Shown in pieces: positions 8,618-18,666 of a stretch of DNA of 64,000 bases. The notes below the pieces were generated by a model that saw only the letters and a program-made list of their open reading frames with translations, made no database searches and had not been told where the DNA came from. The stretch comes from Burkholderia sp. BCC0506. GTDB taxonomy: Bacteria; Pseudomonadota; Gammaproteobacteria; Burkholderiales; Burkholderiaceae. Positions within the stretch are counted from its first letter, which is position 1. Each line of letters opens with the position of its first letter. The translations under genes were made by a program, and so were the position numbers. The stretch spans positions 124,001 through 188,000 of the forward strand of contig NZ_CADFEN010000008.1 of the NCBI RefSeq assembly GCF_902833145.1, given 5' to 3'.

Positions 8618-9517
8618 ATGACGGGGTATCCGGAGGCGGGGCGCGGCCTCATGCTGTCGGTGACGGCGTCGACGCTGTTCGCGCTGATGTCGGCTTACGC
8701 GAAGCTGCTCGCGCCGCTCACGGGGCTCGACATCTTCGCGTGGCGCGTGGTGTGGACCGCGCCGGGCGCGCTCGCGTTGATCGCGCTGCGCGGCCGCTGG
8801 CCGGCGCTCGTCGAACTCGCGCGGCGCGGTGCGCGCGACTGGCGCCTGCTGATCGCGCTGCCGGCGAGCGCCGCGCTGCTCGGCCTGCAGCTGTGGCTGT
8901 TCCTGTGGGCGCCGCTGCACGGCCGCATGCTCGAAGTGTCGCTCGGCTATTTCCTGCTGCCGCTGACGATGGTGCTCGTCGGCCGCTTCTACTATCACGA
9001 ACGGCTCGACCCGCTGCAATGGGCGGCGGTCGCCTGTGCGGCGATCGGCGTCGCGCACGAGGTGTGGGCGACGCGCGCGTTCGCGTGGCCGACGCTGGTC
9101 GTCGCGCTCGGCTATCCGCCGTATTTCGTGCTGCGCCGGCGGATCAACGCCGATTCGCTGGCCGCCTTCGCGATCGAAATCACGCTGCTGTGCCCGATCG
9201 CGTTGGCGATGGTCGCGACGAGCGCGACGCGCGTCGCGGGCCTTCCGCTGCTGTGGGCCGCGCTGCTGCCGGGGCTCGGCATCCTCAGTACGCTCGCGCT
9301 CGCGAGCTACCTGAAGGCGAGCCGGATGCTGCCGATGGCGCTGTTCGGAATTCTCGGCTACGTCGAGCCCGTGCTGCTCGTCGTGGTGTCGCTGCTGCTG
9401 CTCGGCGAAACGCTGAGCGTCGGGCAGCTCGCGACGTACGGGCCGATCTGGGTCGCCGTCGCGCTCACCGCGTGGCACAGCGCGATGCTGATGCGGCGCC
9501 TGCCCGTGCGCGGATGA
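8618..9517 (+). CDS. rarD: RarD-type EamA transporter
   Basis: Ten-helix drug/metabolite transporter of the RarD subgroup (annotated in E. coli as a chloramphenicol-sensitivity protein). 299 residues, with alternating hydrophobic segments along the full length and the two EamA repeats. The subgroup hallmark is the early stretch LLAPLTGLDIFAWRVVW. The substrate is not known. Second gene after acyP; AGAGG at about 8601 serves as ribosome binding site. Confidence 0.9.
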   Translation: MTGYPEAGRGLMLSVTASTLFALMSAYAKLLAPLTGLDIFAWRVVWTAPGALALIALRGRWPALVELARRGARDWRLLIALPASAALLGLQLWLFLWAPLHGRMLEVSLGYFLLPLTMVLVGRFYYHERLDPLQWAAVACAAIGVAHEVWATRAFAWPTLVVALGYPPYFVLRRRINADSLAAFAIEITLLCPIALAMVATSATRVAGLPLLWAALLPGLGILSTLALASYLKASRMLPMALFGILGYVEPVLLVVVSLLLLGETLSVGQLATYGPIWVAVALTAWHSAMLMRRLPVRG

Positions 9518-9924
9518 CCGCTCATCGCGATGGGCCGGCCGTGCGGAACGTGGCGCGCATCGCGCTTCATCCGAGCGTCGGACACCGCGCGTTCCACTGC
9601 CGAACGCCTCGATGCTGACCGCCGACTGGCGCCGCGCTGACGCGAATCTGGCGCGGCTGCCTGCTTCGCCGCGCGACGCTCGCGCCTGTAATCGAAGAGA
9701 AGATTCGGTTGCACTTTGTTACTTAGGGTCTCCCCTGATCGGCCATTAGACTGACCTGACCGACTTCCCTTCGTATGCAGCTTCTCAATGAACGGTCATC
9801 TCCGTGCGTGGCGAGCCGGGTTGGCGCGATGCGGGCATACGCGTATCGCCGCCGACCGCGCGCGTCTTCTCTTTCCCGATCCTTTCCCCGGTGCGTGCCG
9901 CACCGCCGTCGTGCAGGTGCGCTC
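9518..9924. other. Intergenic region upstream of opgC
   Basis: About 400 bp. The opgC frame is open back to 9775, but the sequence there is arginine-rich and unlike OpgC, so it is treated as leader. It contains one AGGG-TCTC-CCCT dyad at 9725-9736, like the two copies upstream of the DUF3563 gene at 57 kb. No other gene is supported. Confidence 0.5.
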
Positions 9925-11049
9925 ATGTCGTTGAGCCCGCCGCGTTCCGCCGTGGTGCAGCCGTCGCGCAGCGGCCGCCTGATCGAAATCGACTTCTTCC
10001 GCGGGCTCGTGCTGTTGATGATCGTCGTCGATCACATCGGCGCGAGCGTGCTGTCGCGCGTGACGCTGCACGCGTTCGCGCTGTGCGACGCGGCCGAGGT
10101 GTTCGTGTTCCTCGGCGGCTTTGCGACCGCGAGCGCGTACGGCGCGATCGCCGAGCGGCACGGCGCGCGGGCCGCGCAGCAGCGGTTCGTGCGGCGCGCG
10201 ATGCAGATCTACCGCGCGTTTCTCGCGACGTCGACGCTGATGCTCGTCGTGTCGGCCGTGCTCGACCACTTCGGCATCGACGCGCCGAACCTCGCGCTCG
10301 ACGACGTCAGCGTGATGCTCGCGTCGCCGCTCACGGGGCTTGCCGAACTGTTGACGTTCCAGCGCCAGCCGTATCTCGCGTCGGTGCTGCCGATGTACGT
10401 GCTGTTCGCGCTCGCGTCGCCGGTGCTGGTGCCGTTCGCGCGGCGCCATCCATGGCTGCTGGTCGTGCTCAGCGCCGCGTCGTGGCTCGCGGCGGGCTGG
10501 CTCGGCCCGGAACTGCTCGACACCGACGGCTTCCGCTGGAGCTTCAACCCGTTCGCGTGGCAGCTGATGTTCGTCGCCGGCGTGCTCGCGCGCTGCCAGC
10601 CGTTCTACCGGCGCGTCGCGCTCGGCCGCTGGGGCGCCGCGGCGACCGGGCTCGCGTGCGCGATCGTGCTCGGCTGCGCGAGCTACAAGCTGTTCTCGGG
10701 GCTGCCGCTGCCCGAAGGCGTGCTCAAGCGCGATCTCGCGCTGCCGCGCGTCGTCAGCTTCGCGGCCGTCGCGTGGCTGATGGCCGATTGCGTGCGCTTC
10801 GGCTGGATCGCGCGGATCGCGCAGGGCGTGCGGCCCGTCGTGGCGGTCGGCCAGCGCGGGCTGATCTGCTTCGTCGCCGGCGCGGCGATTTCGCTCGTGA
10901 TCGATTCGCTGCTGCATCCGGTCGTGCGCGGCGCCGATCTGCGGCATGTCGGCGTGGGCCTCGTGGCCGACGCGTGCGCGCTCGGGCTGATGATGGCGGT
11001 GGCCGGTTCGGGAACGTGGATCGCGCGATGGCGCGGCGCGACGGCGTAG
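9925..11049 (+). CDS. opgC: OpgC-family membrane protein
   Basis: Member of the OpgC family of integral membrane acyltransferases, which succinylate osmoregulated periplasmic glucans in other proteobacteria. 374 residues with about ten predicted transmembrane segments. The N-terminal family signature is RLIEIDFFRGLVLLMIVVDH, followed by EVFVFLGGFATASAYG. The ATG at 9925 was chosen because it places this signature about 15 residues from the start. The actual substrate in this organism cannot be read from the sequence. It is transcribed alone. Confidence 0.85.
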   Translation: MSLSPPRSAVVQPSRSGRLIEIDFFRGLVLLMIVVDHIGASVLSRVTLHAFALCDAAEVFVFLGGFATASAYGAIAERHGARAAQQRFVRRAMQIYRAFLATSTLMLVVSAVLDHFGIDAPNLALDDVSVMLASPLTGLAELLTFQRQPYLASVLPMYVLFALASPVLVPFARRHPWLLVVLSAASWLAAGWLGPELLDTDGFRWSFNPFAWQLMFVAGVLARCQPFYRRVALGRWGAAATGLACAIVLGCASYKLFSGLPLPEGVLKRDLALPRVVSFAAVAWLMADCVRFGWIARIAQGVRPVVAVGQRGLICFVAGAAISLVIDSLLHPVVRGADLRHVGVGLVADACALGLMMAVAGSGTWIARWRGATA

Positions 11050-11092
11050 GCGCGCGCAGGAGGGGGTGCGGCGCGGCGGGCGCCGCCCGGCG

Positions 11093-11299
11093 TCAGTGAG
11101 GTGAGCCGATACGGGAGCGGGGCGGGGTGGCGGCGTCGTCGGATTCGGCGTCGTCGCGTTCGTCCTGCGCCGGCTCGTCGCGCTCCGCGAGGACCGCATC
11201 GGCTTCGGCCGCGGCCCGGGCGGCGCGCATCGCGGTGCAGCGCTGCGCGTGCCGGATGTCGGACAGGATTCTCAAAAGCCGCGTCGTCTTGCTTTTCAT
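11093..11299 (-). CDS. Small basic/acidic protein of unknown function
   Basis: 68 residues from the ATG at 11299, preceded by GGGAG with a 6-nt spacer. The N-terminal half is basic and helical (MKSKTTRLLRILSDIRHAQR), the C-terminal half acidic (EPAQDERDDAESDD). It has no recognised family. Its 3' end, including the codons for SRIGSP, is a copy of the 23-bp repeat found in the array at 36.7-37.0 kb. The good ribosome binding site supports a real gene, but with no homology evidence this is uncertain. Confidence 0.5.
   Translation of the reverse strand: MKSKTTRLLRILSDIRHAQRCTAMRAARAAAEADAVLAERDEPAQDERDDAESDDAATPPRSRIGSPH
11100..11119 (+). repeat. Single copy of the 23-bp repeat core
   Basis: The 20 bases here are identical to the start of the third unit of the array at 36749-37024. 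The core is GGTGAG-N6-CGGGAG. It overlaps the 3' end of the small minus-strand ORF at 11093-11299, in the same orientation relative to that gene as the array has to the H-NS-like gene at 37113. Confidence 0.8.
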
Positions 11300-11419
11300 C
11301 GTGTTCTCCCGCCAGTGCGCATCTCGCGAAGCGGATGCGGTGCCTGCAACCAGTGTAGGACGCGTTCGCGTATCTGGCGGGAGAATGTGGCGTGCAAGCC
11401 GCACGCCGAGGGATAGTCC

Positions 11420-12940
11420 TTACTGTGCGGCGGCGACGCCCTGCGCCTGCAGCGCTTCTTCGCGTCGCTCTTCCGCGCAGCGCTGATGCTGGCGCGACAG
11501 CCGGTTCATCAGCGGCAGCAGCAGCAGCGCGAGCAGCATGCCGATCGCGGCGAGCCAGCCGAGCTTCTCGAACAGCGACAGGTAGAGCGGCAGCGATTCG
11601 GTGGCCGGCAGTTCGTGCGACGGCATCTGCGCGAAATTCGCGACGACGCTGCCCAGATACTGCGACACGCCCGTCGCGACGAAATACGCGCCCATCATGA
11701 AGCCGCTCATGCGCGCCGGCACGTAGCGGGCGATCATCGCGAGGCCGAGGCCGCTCACCAGCAGCTCGCCGAGCGAGTACAGGCCGTAGCCCCACACCAT
11801 GAACCACGACGACACGCGGCCGTCGACCGCGTAGCGCCCGCTGATCGTGAACACCAGGTAGCCCGCGGCGACCGCGCCGAAACCGAGCGCGTACTTCGCG
11901 GCGACCGGCAGATCGCGCCCGCCCTTCGCGACGGCGTTGTAGACCCACACGAGCACCGGGCTCAGCAGCATGATCCAGATCGGGTTCAGCGCCTGGAACT
12001 GCGCGGCGCTCCACGTGAACAGCGTCGTGCCGAACAGCATGAAGCGCGGATCGACGTTGCGCAGCGCGAACAGCGTCAGCGACGTCGACATCTGCACGTA
12101 GAAGATGAAGAACAGGATCACCTGGCCGATCAGCACGAGCGCCGCGATCAGGCCCGCGCGCTCCGAACGCTCCGACTTCGCGATCATGTACGCGAAGATC
12201 GCGAGGATCGCGAACGCCGCCGTCCACACGCTGGCGACCGCGAGCTGCTTGTGCTGCAGCACGTACAGCGTGATCAGCGCGAGCGCGACGCCGCCCGCCG
12301 CGACCGCACCGAGGCGCTTCCAGCGGATCGGCTCGTCGTCCGGCTGCGAGCCGACGTGCGCGAGCGTGCGGTGCATCAGCGCGAAGTTGAGGATCGCGAG
12401 CAGCATGCCGCCGCAGCAGACCGCGAACGCGGTGTGCCAGCCCCAGTGATCCTTGATCCACGGCGTCGCGAGCATCGACACCGTCGAGCCGATGTTGACC
12501 GCCATGTAGTAGATCGTGAACGCGCTGTCGATGCGCGCGTCGTCGCCTTCGTAGATCCGGCGCACGAGGTTCGCCGCGTTGGCCTTGAACAGGCCGTTGC
12601 CGACGACGATCACGCCGAGCGACGCATACATGTACGCCAGGTGGTCGTTCGGCACCGCGAGCATCAGGTAGCCGGCGCACAGCACGGACGCGCCGATGAT
12701 CATCGTGCGGCGGGCGCCGAGCACCTTGTCGCCGATCCAGCCGCCGATCGACGGCGCGGCGTAGACGAGTGCGGTGAAGGCTCCCCAGGTCAGGTTCGCG
12801 TGGCTGTCGGTGAAGCCGAGCCGGTCGACCATGAAGAGGACCAGGAGCGCGGCCATGCCGTAGTAGCCGAAGCGCTCCCACATTTCGATGAGGAAGACCG
12901 TCGTAAACGATCGGGTCTGTGAAACAGGTGCGTGCATCAT
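11420..12940 (-). CDS. POT/PTR2-family proton-dependent peptide transporter
   Basis: Proton-coupled importer of di- and tripeptides (DtpT/YjdL type). 506 residues with 12-14 membrane segments. It starts with the POT signature region FLIEMWERFGYYGMAALLVL and has the family motif IYYMAVNIGSTVSML near residue 145, the equivalent of the PTR2 signature. Two ATG codons (12940, 12937) follow a TTG at 12943; 12940 is taken. The gene is divergent from the XRE-cupin regulator and opp genes, so two peptide uptake systems lie side by side. Specificity is not readable. Confidence 0.92.
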   Translation of the reverse strand: MMHAPVSQTRSFTTVFLIEMWERFGYYGMAALLVLFMVDRLGFTDSHANLTWGAFTALVYAAPSIGGWIGDKVLGARRTMIIGASVLCAGYLMLAVPNDHLAYMYASLGVIVVGNGLFKANAANLVRRIYEGDDARIDSAFTIYYMAVNIGSTVSMLATPWIKDHWGWHTAFAVCCGGMLLAILNFALMHRTLAHVGSQPDDEPIRWKRLGAVAAGGVALALITLYVLQHKQLAVASVWTAAFAILAIFAYMIAKSERSERAGLIAALVLIGQVILFFIFYVQMSTSLTLFALRNVDPRFMLFGTTLFTWSAAQFQALNPIWIMLLSPVLVWVYNAVAKGGRDLPVAAKYALGFGAVAAGYLVFTISGRYAVDGRVSSWFMVWGYGLYSLGELLVSGLGLAMIARYVPARMSGFMMGAYFVATGVSQYLGSVVANFAQMPSHELPATESLPLYLSLFEKLGWLAAIGMLLALLLLPLMNRLSRQHQRCAEERREEALQAQGVAAAQ

Positions 12941-13438
12941 CAATCTCGTTTGAAACGGACGGCGCGGATCGCGCGTCGCCTTGAGGGTCGAACTGGCGCC
13001 GGAGCACGGTGGCCGGGTAGGCTTGGCGTCGGCGATGGAGCAGTCGGGCGGTTAGCCCGGGCCGGGATCGGACTCCGCCCGAAAAGGCGGAGCGCGGCCC
13101 CGACCGGCGCGCGAATGGTAACGTTTGCCGGTCCGGTGCGTCAGGTCCGCGCCACTTAGGGAAACTCCCGATATGGCAGCAGCTTTCAGGAATATTTGTC
13201 TCATCATCTCGTTGTAAGCTTCGCGCCCGTTCTCCGAAAATTCCCGGAGAGCCGCTTGCAGCTTGCCTGTGAAGACGGCGAGTCTGGCAAGATAGCGCGT
13301 CGTTTCGCTCGCTTCGGGCCCTGTTTAGTGCACCGGGCTCAACGCCGAAGGCGTGTGCGAACCCGAAGATTAAGCTATCTCCAATTAACTTAGTTACTTT
13401 CCATCAAACATTTTTTGACGACCACTTTTCGGCCTGCT
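12941..13438. other. Intergenic region between the POT transporter and the XRE-cupin regulator
   Basis: About 500 bp between divergent genes. It holds a 7-bp GC-rich hairpin (13073-13092) and a partial AGGG-AAAC-TCCC dyad at 13158-13169. An AT-rich stretch at about 13370-13410 just upstream of the regulator is probably its promoter. No gene is supported. Confidence 0.5.
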
Positions 13439-14017
13439 ATGGTTCCCCCCACTGAAAACTCGCGATCGGCAGACGCTGTCGCACTGGGCAGCAAGATTCG
13501 CGCGTTGCGCCAACGTCTGAAGCGCACGCTCGACGACACCGCTACCGCCGCGGGGATTTCGAAGCCGTTTCTGTCTCAAGTCGAGCGCGGGCTCGCGTCG
13601 CCGTCGTTGACGTCGCTGGCCGGTATCGCCCACGCGCTCGGTGTGACGGTGCAGTACTTCGTGGATACGCCGAGCGAGGAACGCTCGGTGTGCCGAGGCG
13701 ATCAGCTGCGCTTCTTCGGGTTTGCCGATTCGGCGAACCTGTTCGCGCGACTGACGAACGTGTCCGAAGGGCGCCAGCTGGAGGCGATTCTCGTGAGGAT
13801 GCCGCCGGGGCAGAAGCGGTCGGAGGTGACGACACATGCAGGAGAGGAGTTCCTGTACGTGATTGAAGGGGAAGTGTCGCTGACGCTGGAAGGCAAGACG
13901 TTCGTCCTGCAGGCCGGCGACAGTTCGCACTATCAGTCGACGGTCCCGCACAGCTGGGTCAACACCGCGAAGATCGAGTCGGTGGTGGTCTGGGTCGGTA
14001 CGCCGCGACTGTTCTAA
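13439..14017 (+). CDS. XRE-family regulator with C-terminal cupin domain
   Basis: 192 residues: an N-terminal helix-turn-helix at about residues 20-75 (LGSKIRALRQRLKRTLDD then ISKPFLSQVERGLASPSL) and a cupin_2 sensor domain at about 115-185 (HAGEEFLYVIEGEVSLTLEG and HSWVNTAKIESVVVWVG). Such proteins usually regulate an adjacent transport or catabolic operon in response to a small molecule bound by the cupin. The frame is also open from a TTG at 13415; the ATG at 13439 was preferred. It lies 180 bp upstream of oppA on the same strand, so it probably controls the peptide importer; this is inference from context. Confidence 0.9.
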   Translation: MVPPTENSRSADAVALGSKIRALRQRLKRTLDDTATAAGISKPFLSQVERGLASPSLTSLAGIAHALGVTVQYFVDTPSEERSVCRGDQLRFFGFADSANLFARLTNVSEGRQLEAILVRMPPGQKRSEVTTHAGEEFLYVIEGEVSLTLEGKTFVLQAGDSSHYQSTVPHSWVNTAKIESVVVWVGTPRLF

Positions 14018-14024
14018 CGCACGG

Positions 14025-14078
14025 GTATTCCTTCGTTTCTTCGACGGGGATGCCCGTCGAAAGAAATGTAAGGAATAC
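14025..14078 (+). other. Long imperfect inverted repeat between the regulator and oppA
   Basis: The arms 14025-14048 and 14053-14078 pair over about 24 bp apart from a 2-nt bulge, around a GATG loop. It begins 7 bp after the regulator stop. TAATATG follows rather than a T tract, so it may stop or stabilise the regulator mRNA, or act as an operator for it; the sequence does not decide. Confidence 0.6.
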
Positions 14079-14196
14079 TAATATGCAATACGAGAACCAC
14101 GGGCCTCCTCGATCGCTGTACCCGTCAGCGTCTCACGCGTAATCCGCGGCATCCGCCGCGCGACGCTCACCGAACAACCTTCTCAAGACTGCCACG

Positions 14197-15810
14197 ATGA
14201 AATCCTTGCATGCCATGTCGGCCGTGCTGGCCGCGCTCGCCCTGACGGCGCCCGCCGCCCACGCCGTGACCGTTCCGTCGAACGTCGCGCTCGCCCCCCA
14301 ACAGGACCTGACGCGACAGGTGCCCGCCGAAGTCGAGTCGCTCGACCCCGCGCACATCGAATCGTGGACCGGCAACACGATCGGCCTCGATCTGTTCGAA
14401 GGGCTCGCGCGCATCGACGCGGCCGGCCAGGTCGTGCCGGGCGTCGCGCTGTCGTGGGAGCGCAAGACGCCGCAGACGTGGATCTTCAAGCTTCGCCACG
14501 ACGCGAAGTGGAGCAACGGCCAGCCGGTGACGGCCGCCGATTTCGTCTATTCGTGGCAGCGCCTCGTCGATCCGAAGACGGGCTCGAAGTACACGATCCT
14601 CGTCGAGTTCATCAAGAACTCGAAGGACATCATCGCGGGCAAGGCCGCGCCGACGACGCTCGGCGTGCGCGCCGTCGACCCGTACACGCTGGAAGTGACG
14701 ACCGACGTGCCCGTCGCGTTCTTCCCCGAACTGACCGCGATGGCGCCGCTCGTGCCGGTGAACAAGGACGTGGTGACGAAGTTCGGCGATGCGTGGACGC
14801 GCCCGGGCAACCTCGTCAGCAACGGCGCATACCAGCTCGTCGACTGGCAGCCGAACAACCGCATCGTGATCTCGAAGGATGCGAAGTACTGGAATGCGCC
14901 GAAGGTCGTGATCAACAAGGTCACGTACCTGCCGATCGAAAGCGACGAAACGGCGATGCGCATGTACCAGGCCGGCCAGATCGACTACAGCTACTCGATC
15001 CCGTCGGGCATCTTCCAGCAGGTCAGCAAGCAGTTCGGCGCCGAGCTGCGCCCGGGCCTGCAGCTCGCGACCTACTACTACTACCTGAACAACAGCGACG
15101 CGGCGCTGAAGGACAAGCGCGTGCGCCAGGCGCTGTCGATGGTGATCGATCGCGACGTGCTGACGTCGAAGCTCACGCAGGCCGGCGAGAAGCCGATGTA
15201 CGGGCTGATGCCGAACGGCACGAAGGGCGTGCAGCCGTTCACGCCGGAATGGGCGTCGTGGCCGATGGCCAAGCGCATCGCGACCGCGAAGGACCTGCTG
15301 AAGCAGGCCGGCTATTCGGACGCGAAGCCGCTGTCGTTCACGCTCACGTACAACACCAACGACCTGCACAAGAAGGTCGCGCTGTTCACCGCATCGGAAT
15401 GGCGCACCAAGCTCGGCGTCACCACGAAGCTCGAGAACGTCGAGTTCAAGGTGCTGATGAAAGAGCGGCATGACGGCAAGGTGCAGATCGCGCGCGACGG
15501 CTGGTTCGCCGACTACAACGACGCGATGACCTTCTTCGACCTGATCCGCTGCGGCAGCTCGCAGAACACCGTCGGCTACTGCAACAAGCAGGTCGACGCG
15601 CTCGTCGAGGAAGGCAACCAGAAGCTCGACGACGGCGCGCGCGCCGCGCTGCTCACGCAGGCGCACGACACGGCGATGAAGGACACGCCGATGGTGCCGC
15701 TGTTCCAGTATTCGGCCGATCGTCTCGTGAAGTCCTACGTGGGCGGCTATTCGCTGAAGAACGTGATCGACATGCGTGCTTCGCAGGACATGTACCTGAT
15801 CAAGCACTGA
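14197..15810 (+). CDS. oppA: Oligopeptide ABC transporter, substrate-binding protein
   Basis: Periplasmic peptide-binding protein of the SBP_bac_5 family. 537 residues with a cleavable signal peptide (MKSLHAMSAVLAALALTAPAAHA). Family landmarks are EVESLDPAHIESWTG, DLFEGLARIDAAGQVVPGVA, FKLRHDAKWSNGQPVTAADF near residue 100 and DRDVLTSKLTQAG. The length and the C-terminal region agree with OppA/MppA rather than nickel or dipeptide binders, although murein peptides cannot be excluded. First gene of a five-gene operon; oppB starts 11 bp later. Confidence 0.92.
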   Translation: MKSLHAMSAVLAALALTAPAAHAVTVPSNVALAPQQDLTRQVPAEVESLDPAHIESWTGNTIGLDLFEGLARIDAAGQVVPGVALSWERKTPQTWIFKLRHDAKWSNGQPVTAADFVYSWQRLVDPKTGSKYTILVEFIKNSKDIIAGKAAPTTLGVRAVDPYTLEVTTDVPVAFFPELTAMAPLVPVNKDVVTKFGDAWTRPGNLVSNGAYQLVDWQPNNRIVISKDAKYWNAPKVVINKVTYLPIESDETAMRMYQAGQIDYSYSIPSGIFQQVSKQFGAELRPGLQLATYYYYLNNSDAALKDKRVRQALSMVIDRDVLTSKLTQAGEKPMYGLMPNGTKGVQPFTPEWASWPMAKRIATAKDLLKQAGYSDAKPLSFTLTYNTNDLHKKVALFTASEWRTKLGVTTKLENVEFKVLMKERHDGKVQIARDGWFADYNDAMTFFDLIRCGSSQNTVGYCNKQVDALVEEGNQKLDDGARAALLTQAHDTAMKDTPMVPLFQYSADRLVKSYVGGYSLKNVIDMRASQDMYLIKH

Positions 15811-15821
15811 GCGGAGCGATC

Positions 15822-16760
15822 ATGCTGGCCTACGCACTGAGGCGCACGTTGTGGGCGGTGCCGACGATCCTCGCGGTCATCACCGTCTGCTACCTGCTGC
15901 TGCATTTCACGCCCGGCGGCCCGTTCGATACGGAGAAGCAGTTGTCCGCCGCGACGCTCGCGAACCTGAACGCGAAGTACCACCTCGACGAGCCGCTGTG
16001 GAAGCAGTACCTGCTGTATCTCGGCTCGCTGCTGCACGGCGATCTCGGCCCGTCGTTCCGTTACGTCGACTGGTCGGTGAACGATCTCGTGAAGAAGGCG
16101 CTGCCCGTGAGCCTCGGCGTGGGCGGCGTGTCGATCCCGATCTCGATCGTGCTCGGCGTGCTGCTCGGCACCGTCGCGGCCGTGCGCCGCGACAGCGTGA
16201 TCGACCGCTTCGTGATGCTGATCGGCAACTTCGGCAACGTCGTGCCGCCGTTCGTGCTCGGTCCCGTCATGGTGTGGATCTTCGCGATCCTGCTGAAGAC
16301 GTCGGAAGGCAACGGCTGGCTGCCGGCCGGCGGCTGGGGCGACGGCGGGTGGCGGTACCGGCTGCTGCCGATCGCGCTGCTGACCCTCATCAACGTGTCG
16401 CTGCTCGCCCGCGTGATGCGCGGCTCGATGATCGAGACGCTGTCGAGCAACTACATCCGCACCGCACGCGCGAAGGGCCTGCCGGGCTCCACCATCGTGC
16501 TGCGCCACGCGCTGAAGCCCGCGCTGATGCCCGTCGTGTCGCTGTTCGGCACGGTCTGCATCACGTCGATCACGGCGGCCGTCGTCACCGAATCGGTGTT
16601 CGCGCTGCCGGGCCTCGGGCAACTCGTCGTGAACGGCGCCATCAACCGCGACTACACGCTGGTGCTCGGCCTCGTCGTGCTGACGACCGTCTGCGCGGTG
16701 CTGTTCAACCTGCTGGTCGACCTCGCGTACGCGTGGCTCGATCCGCGCATCCGTTATTGA
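15822..16760 (+). CDS. oppB: Oligopeptide ABC transporter, permease OppB
   Basis: Inner-membrane permease subunit, 312 residues. It has the N-terminal signature of the OppB type (MLAYALRRTLWAVPTILAVI then FTPGGPFD), six membrane segments and the EAA-loop region at about residues 205-225 (YIRTARAKGLPGSTIVLRHA), which docks to the ATPase. It is tightly spaced between oppA and oppC. Confidence 0.93.
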   Translation: MLAYALRRTLWAVPTILAVITVCYLLLHFTPGGPFDTEKQLSAATLANLNAKYHLDEPLWKQYLLYLGSLLHGDLGPSFRYVDWSVNDLVKKALPVSLGVGGVSIPISIVLGVLLGTVAAVRRDSVIDRFVMLIGNFGNVVPPFVLGPVMVWIFAILLKTSEGNGWLPAGGWGDGGWRYRLLPIALLTLINVSLLARVMRGSMIETLSSNYIRTARAKGLPGSTIVLRHALKPALMPVVSLFGTVCITSITAAVVTESVFALPGLGQLVVNGAINRDYTLVLGLVVLTTVCAVLFNLLVDLAYAWLDPRIRY

Positions 16761-16773
16761 GCGAGGCACAGCG

Positions 16774-17676
16774 ATGACTCCGACCACTCCCGTCGTCGGC
16801 CTGCCCGTGCAGACCGATTCGCCGCCGCGTTCGCGCTCGCCGCTCGAGCTCGCGTTCGCGCGCTTCCTTCACAACCGCGCGGCGCTGTTCAGCCTCGTGC
16901 TGCTCGCGCTGATCACGCTCGCGTGCTTCGTCGGCCCGTGGCTGCTCGCGGCCGATCCCGCCGCGAGCGACTGGGGCGCGATCAGCCTGCCGCCGACCTG
17001 GGCGAACCAGCACTGGTTCGGCACCGACGAGCTCGGCCGCGACCTGCTCGTGCGCACGCTGATCGGCGGCCGCGTATCGATCGAGGTCGGCCTGCTCGGC
17101 ACGCTCGTGTCGGGCCTGTTCGGCGTCGCGTGGGGCGCGACCGCGGGCTTCGCGGGCGGCCGCGTCGACTCCGTGATGATGCGCATCGTCGACATGATGT
17201 ACGCGATCCCGTACCTGCTGATCGCGATCCTGATGATGACCCTGTTCGGCCGCTCGTTCATGCTGGTCGTGCTGACCATCAGCGCGTTCTCGTGGATCGA
17301 CATGGCGCGCGTCGTGCGCGGCCAGACGCTGTCGCTGCGCAACCGCGAGTTCGTCGATGCGGCACGCGCGATCGGCGTGTCGCCGGCGTCGATCGTGCTG
17401 CGCCACGTCGTGCCGAACCTGCTCGGCGTGGTCGTCGTGTACGCGACGGTCTCGGTGCCGAACATCGTGCTGACCGAATCGGTGCTGTCGTTCCTCGGCC
17501 TCGGCGTGCAGGAACCGATGACGAGCTGGGGCGTGCTGATCCAGGACGGCGCGCAGAAACTGGAATCGATGCCGTGGCTGCTGCTGGCTCCGGCCGTCAT
17601 GCTGTGCGTGACGCTCTACTGCGTGAACTTCGTCGGCGACGGCCTGCGTGACGCGCTCGACCCGAAGGATCGCTGA
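16774..17676 (+). CDS. oppC: Oligopeptide ABC transporter, permease OppC
   Basis: Second permease subunit, 300 residues. It has an OppC-type N-terminal cytoplasmic segment, HWFGTDELGRDLLVRTLIGG near residue 85, which is typical of OppC/DppC, and an EAA loop at about 190-210 (EFVDAARAIGVSPASIVLRH). It starts 13 bp after oppB and its stop is 1 bp before the oppD start, so it is translationally coupled. Confidence 0.93.
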   Translation: MTPTTPVVGLPVQTDSPPRSRSPLELAFARFLHNRAALFSLVLLALITLACFVGPWLLAADPAASDWGAISLPPTWANQHWFGTDELGRDLLVRTLIGGRVSIEVGLLGTLVSGLFGVAWGATAGFAGGRVDSVMMRIVDMMYAIPYLLIAILMMTLFGRSFMLVVLTISAFSWIDMARVVRGQTLSLRNREFVDAARAIGVSPASIVLRHVVPNLLGVVVVYATVSVPNIVLTESVLSFLGLGVQEPMTSWGVLIQDGAQKLESMPWLLLAPAVMLCVTLYCVNFVGDGLRDALDPKDR

Positions 17677-17677
17677 A

Positions 17678-18666
17678 ATGGCTGCTTTGCTGGAAGTGGA
17701 AAACCTCGGCGTGCGCTTCACGCGCAAGGATGCGCCGCCGATCGACGCCGTCAACGGCGTGTCGTTCTCGCTCGAAGCCGGCAAGACGCTCGGCATCGTC
17801 GGCGAATCGGGCTCGGGCAAGAGCCAGACCGTGATGGCGCTGCTCGGCCTCCTGGCCGGCAACGGCACGACGACGGGCACCGCGCGCTACCGCGGCGACA
17901 ACCTGCTCGACATGGATACGCGCGCATTGAACGCGGTGCGCGGCGACCGGATCGCGATGATCTTCCAGGATCCGATGACGTCGCTCAATCCGTTCCTGAC
18001 GATCGAGCGGCAGATGACCGAGACGCTGCAGCTGCATCGCAAGCTGTCGCGCAAGGAAGCGATCAAGCGCGCGATCGAGGCGCTCGAATCGGTGCGCATT
18101 CCCGACGCGGCGCGCCGCATCCGCATGTATCCGCACGAGTTCTCGGGCGGCATGCGGCAGCGCGTGATGATCGCGATGGCGCTGCTCTCCGAGCCGGAAA
18201 TCCTGATCGCCGACGAGCCGACCACCGCGCTCGACGTGACCGTGCAGGCGCAGATCATCGACCTGCTGCGCGAACTGAACCGCGAGCGCGGCACCGCGAT
18301 CGTGCTGATCACGCACGACATGGGCGTGGTCGCCGGCCTCGCGGACGACGTGATGGTCATGTACGCGGGCCGCACCGTGGAATACGCGCCGGCCGACTCG
18401 ATCTTCGCGGCGCCGTCGCATCCGTACACGATCGGCCTGCTCAACGCGCTGCCGCGCCTGACCGACGCGGACGATGCGCCGCTCGTCGCGATTCCCGGCA
18501 ACCCGCCGATGCCCGGCACCGCGCCGGCCGGCTGCGCGTTCGCGAAGCGCTGCACGTATGCGGAAGAACGCTGCGGCGCCGCGCGCCCGGCGCTCGAAAC
18601 CTATGGCGCCGCGGGCGCGGTGCGCGCATGCCACCGCCCCGTGGCCGATCTGACGGGAGGCCTGCG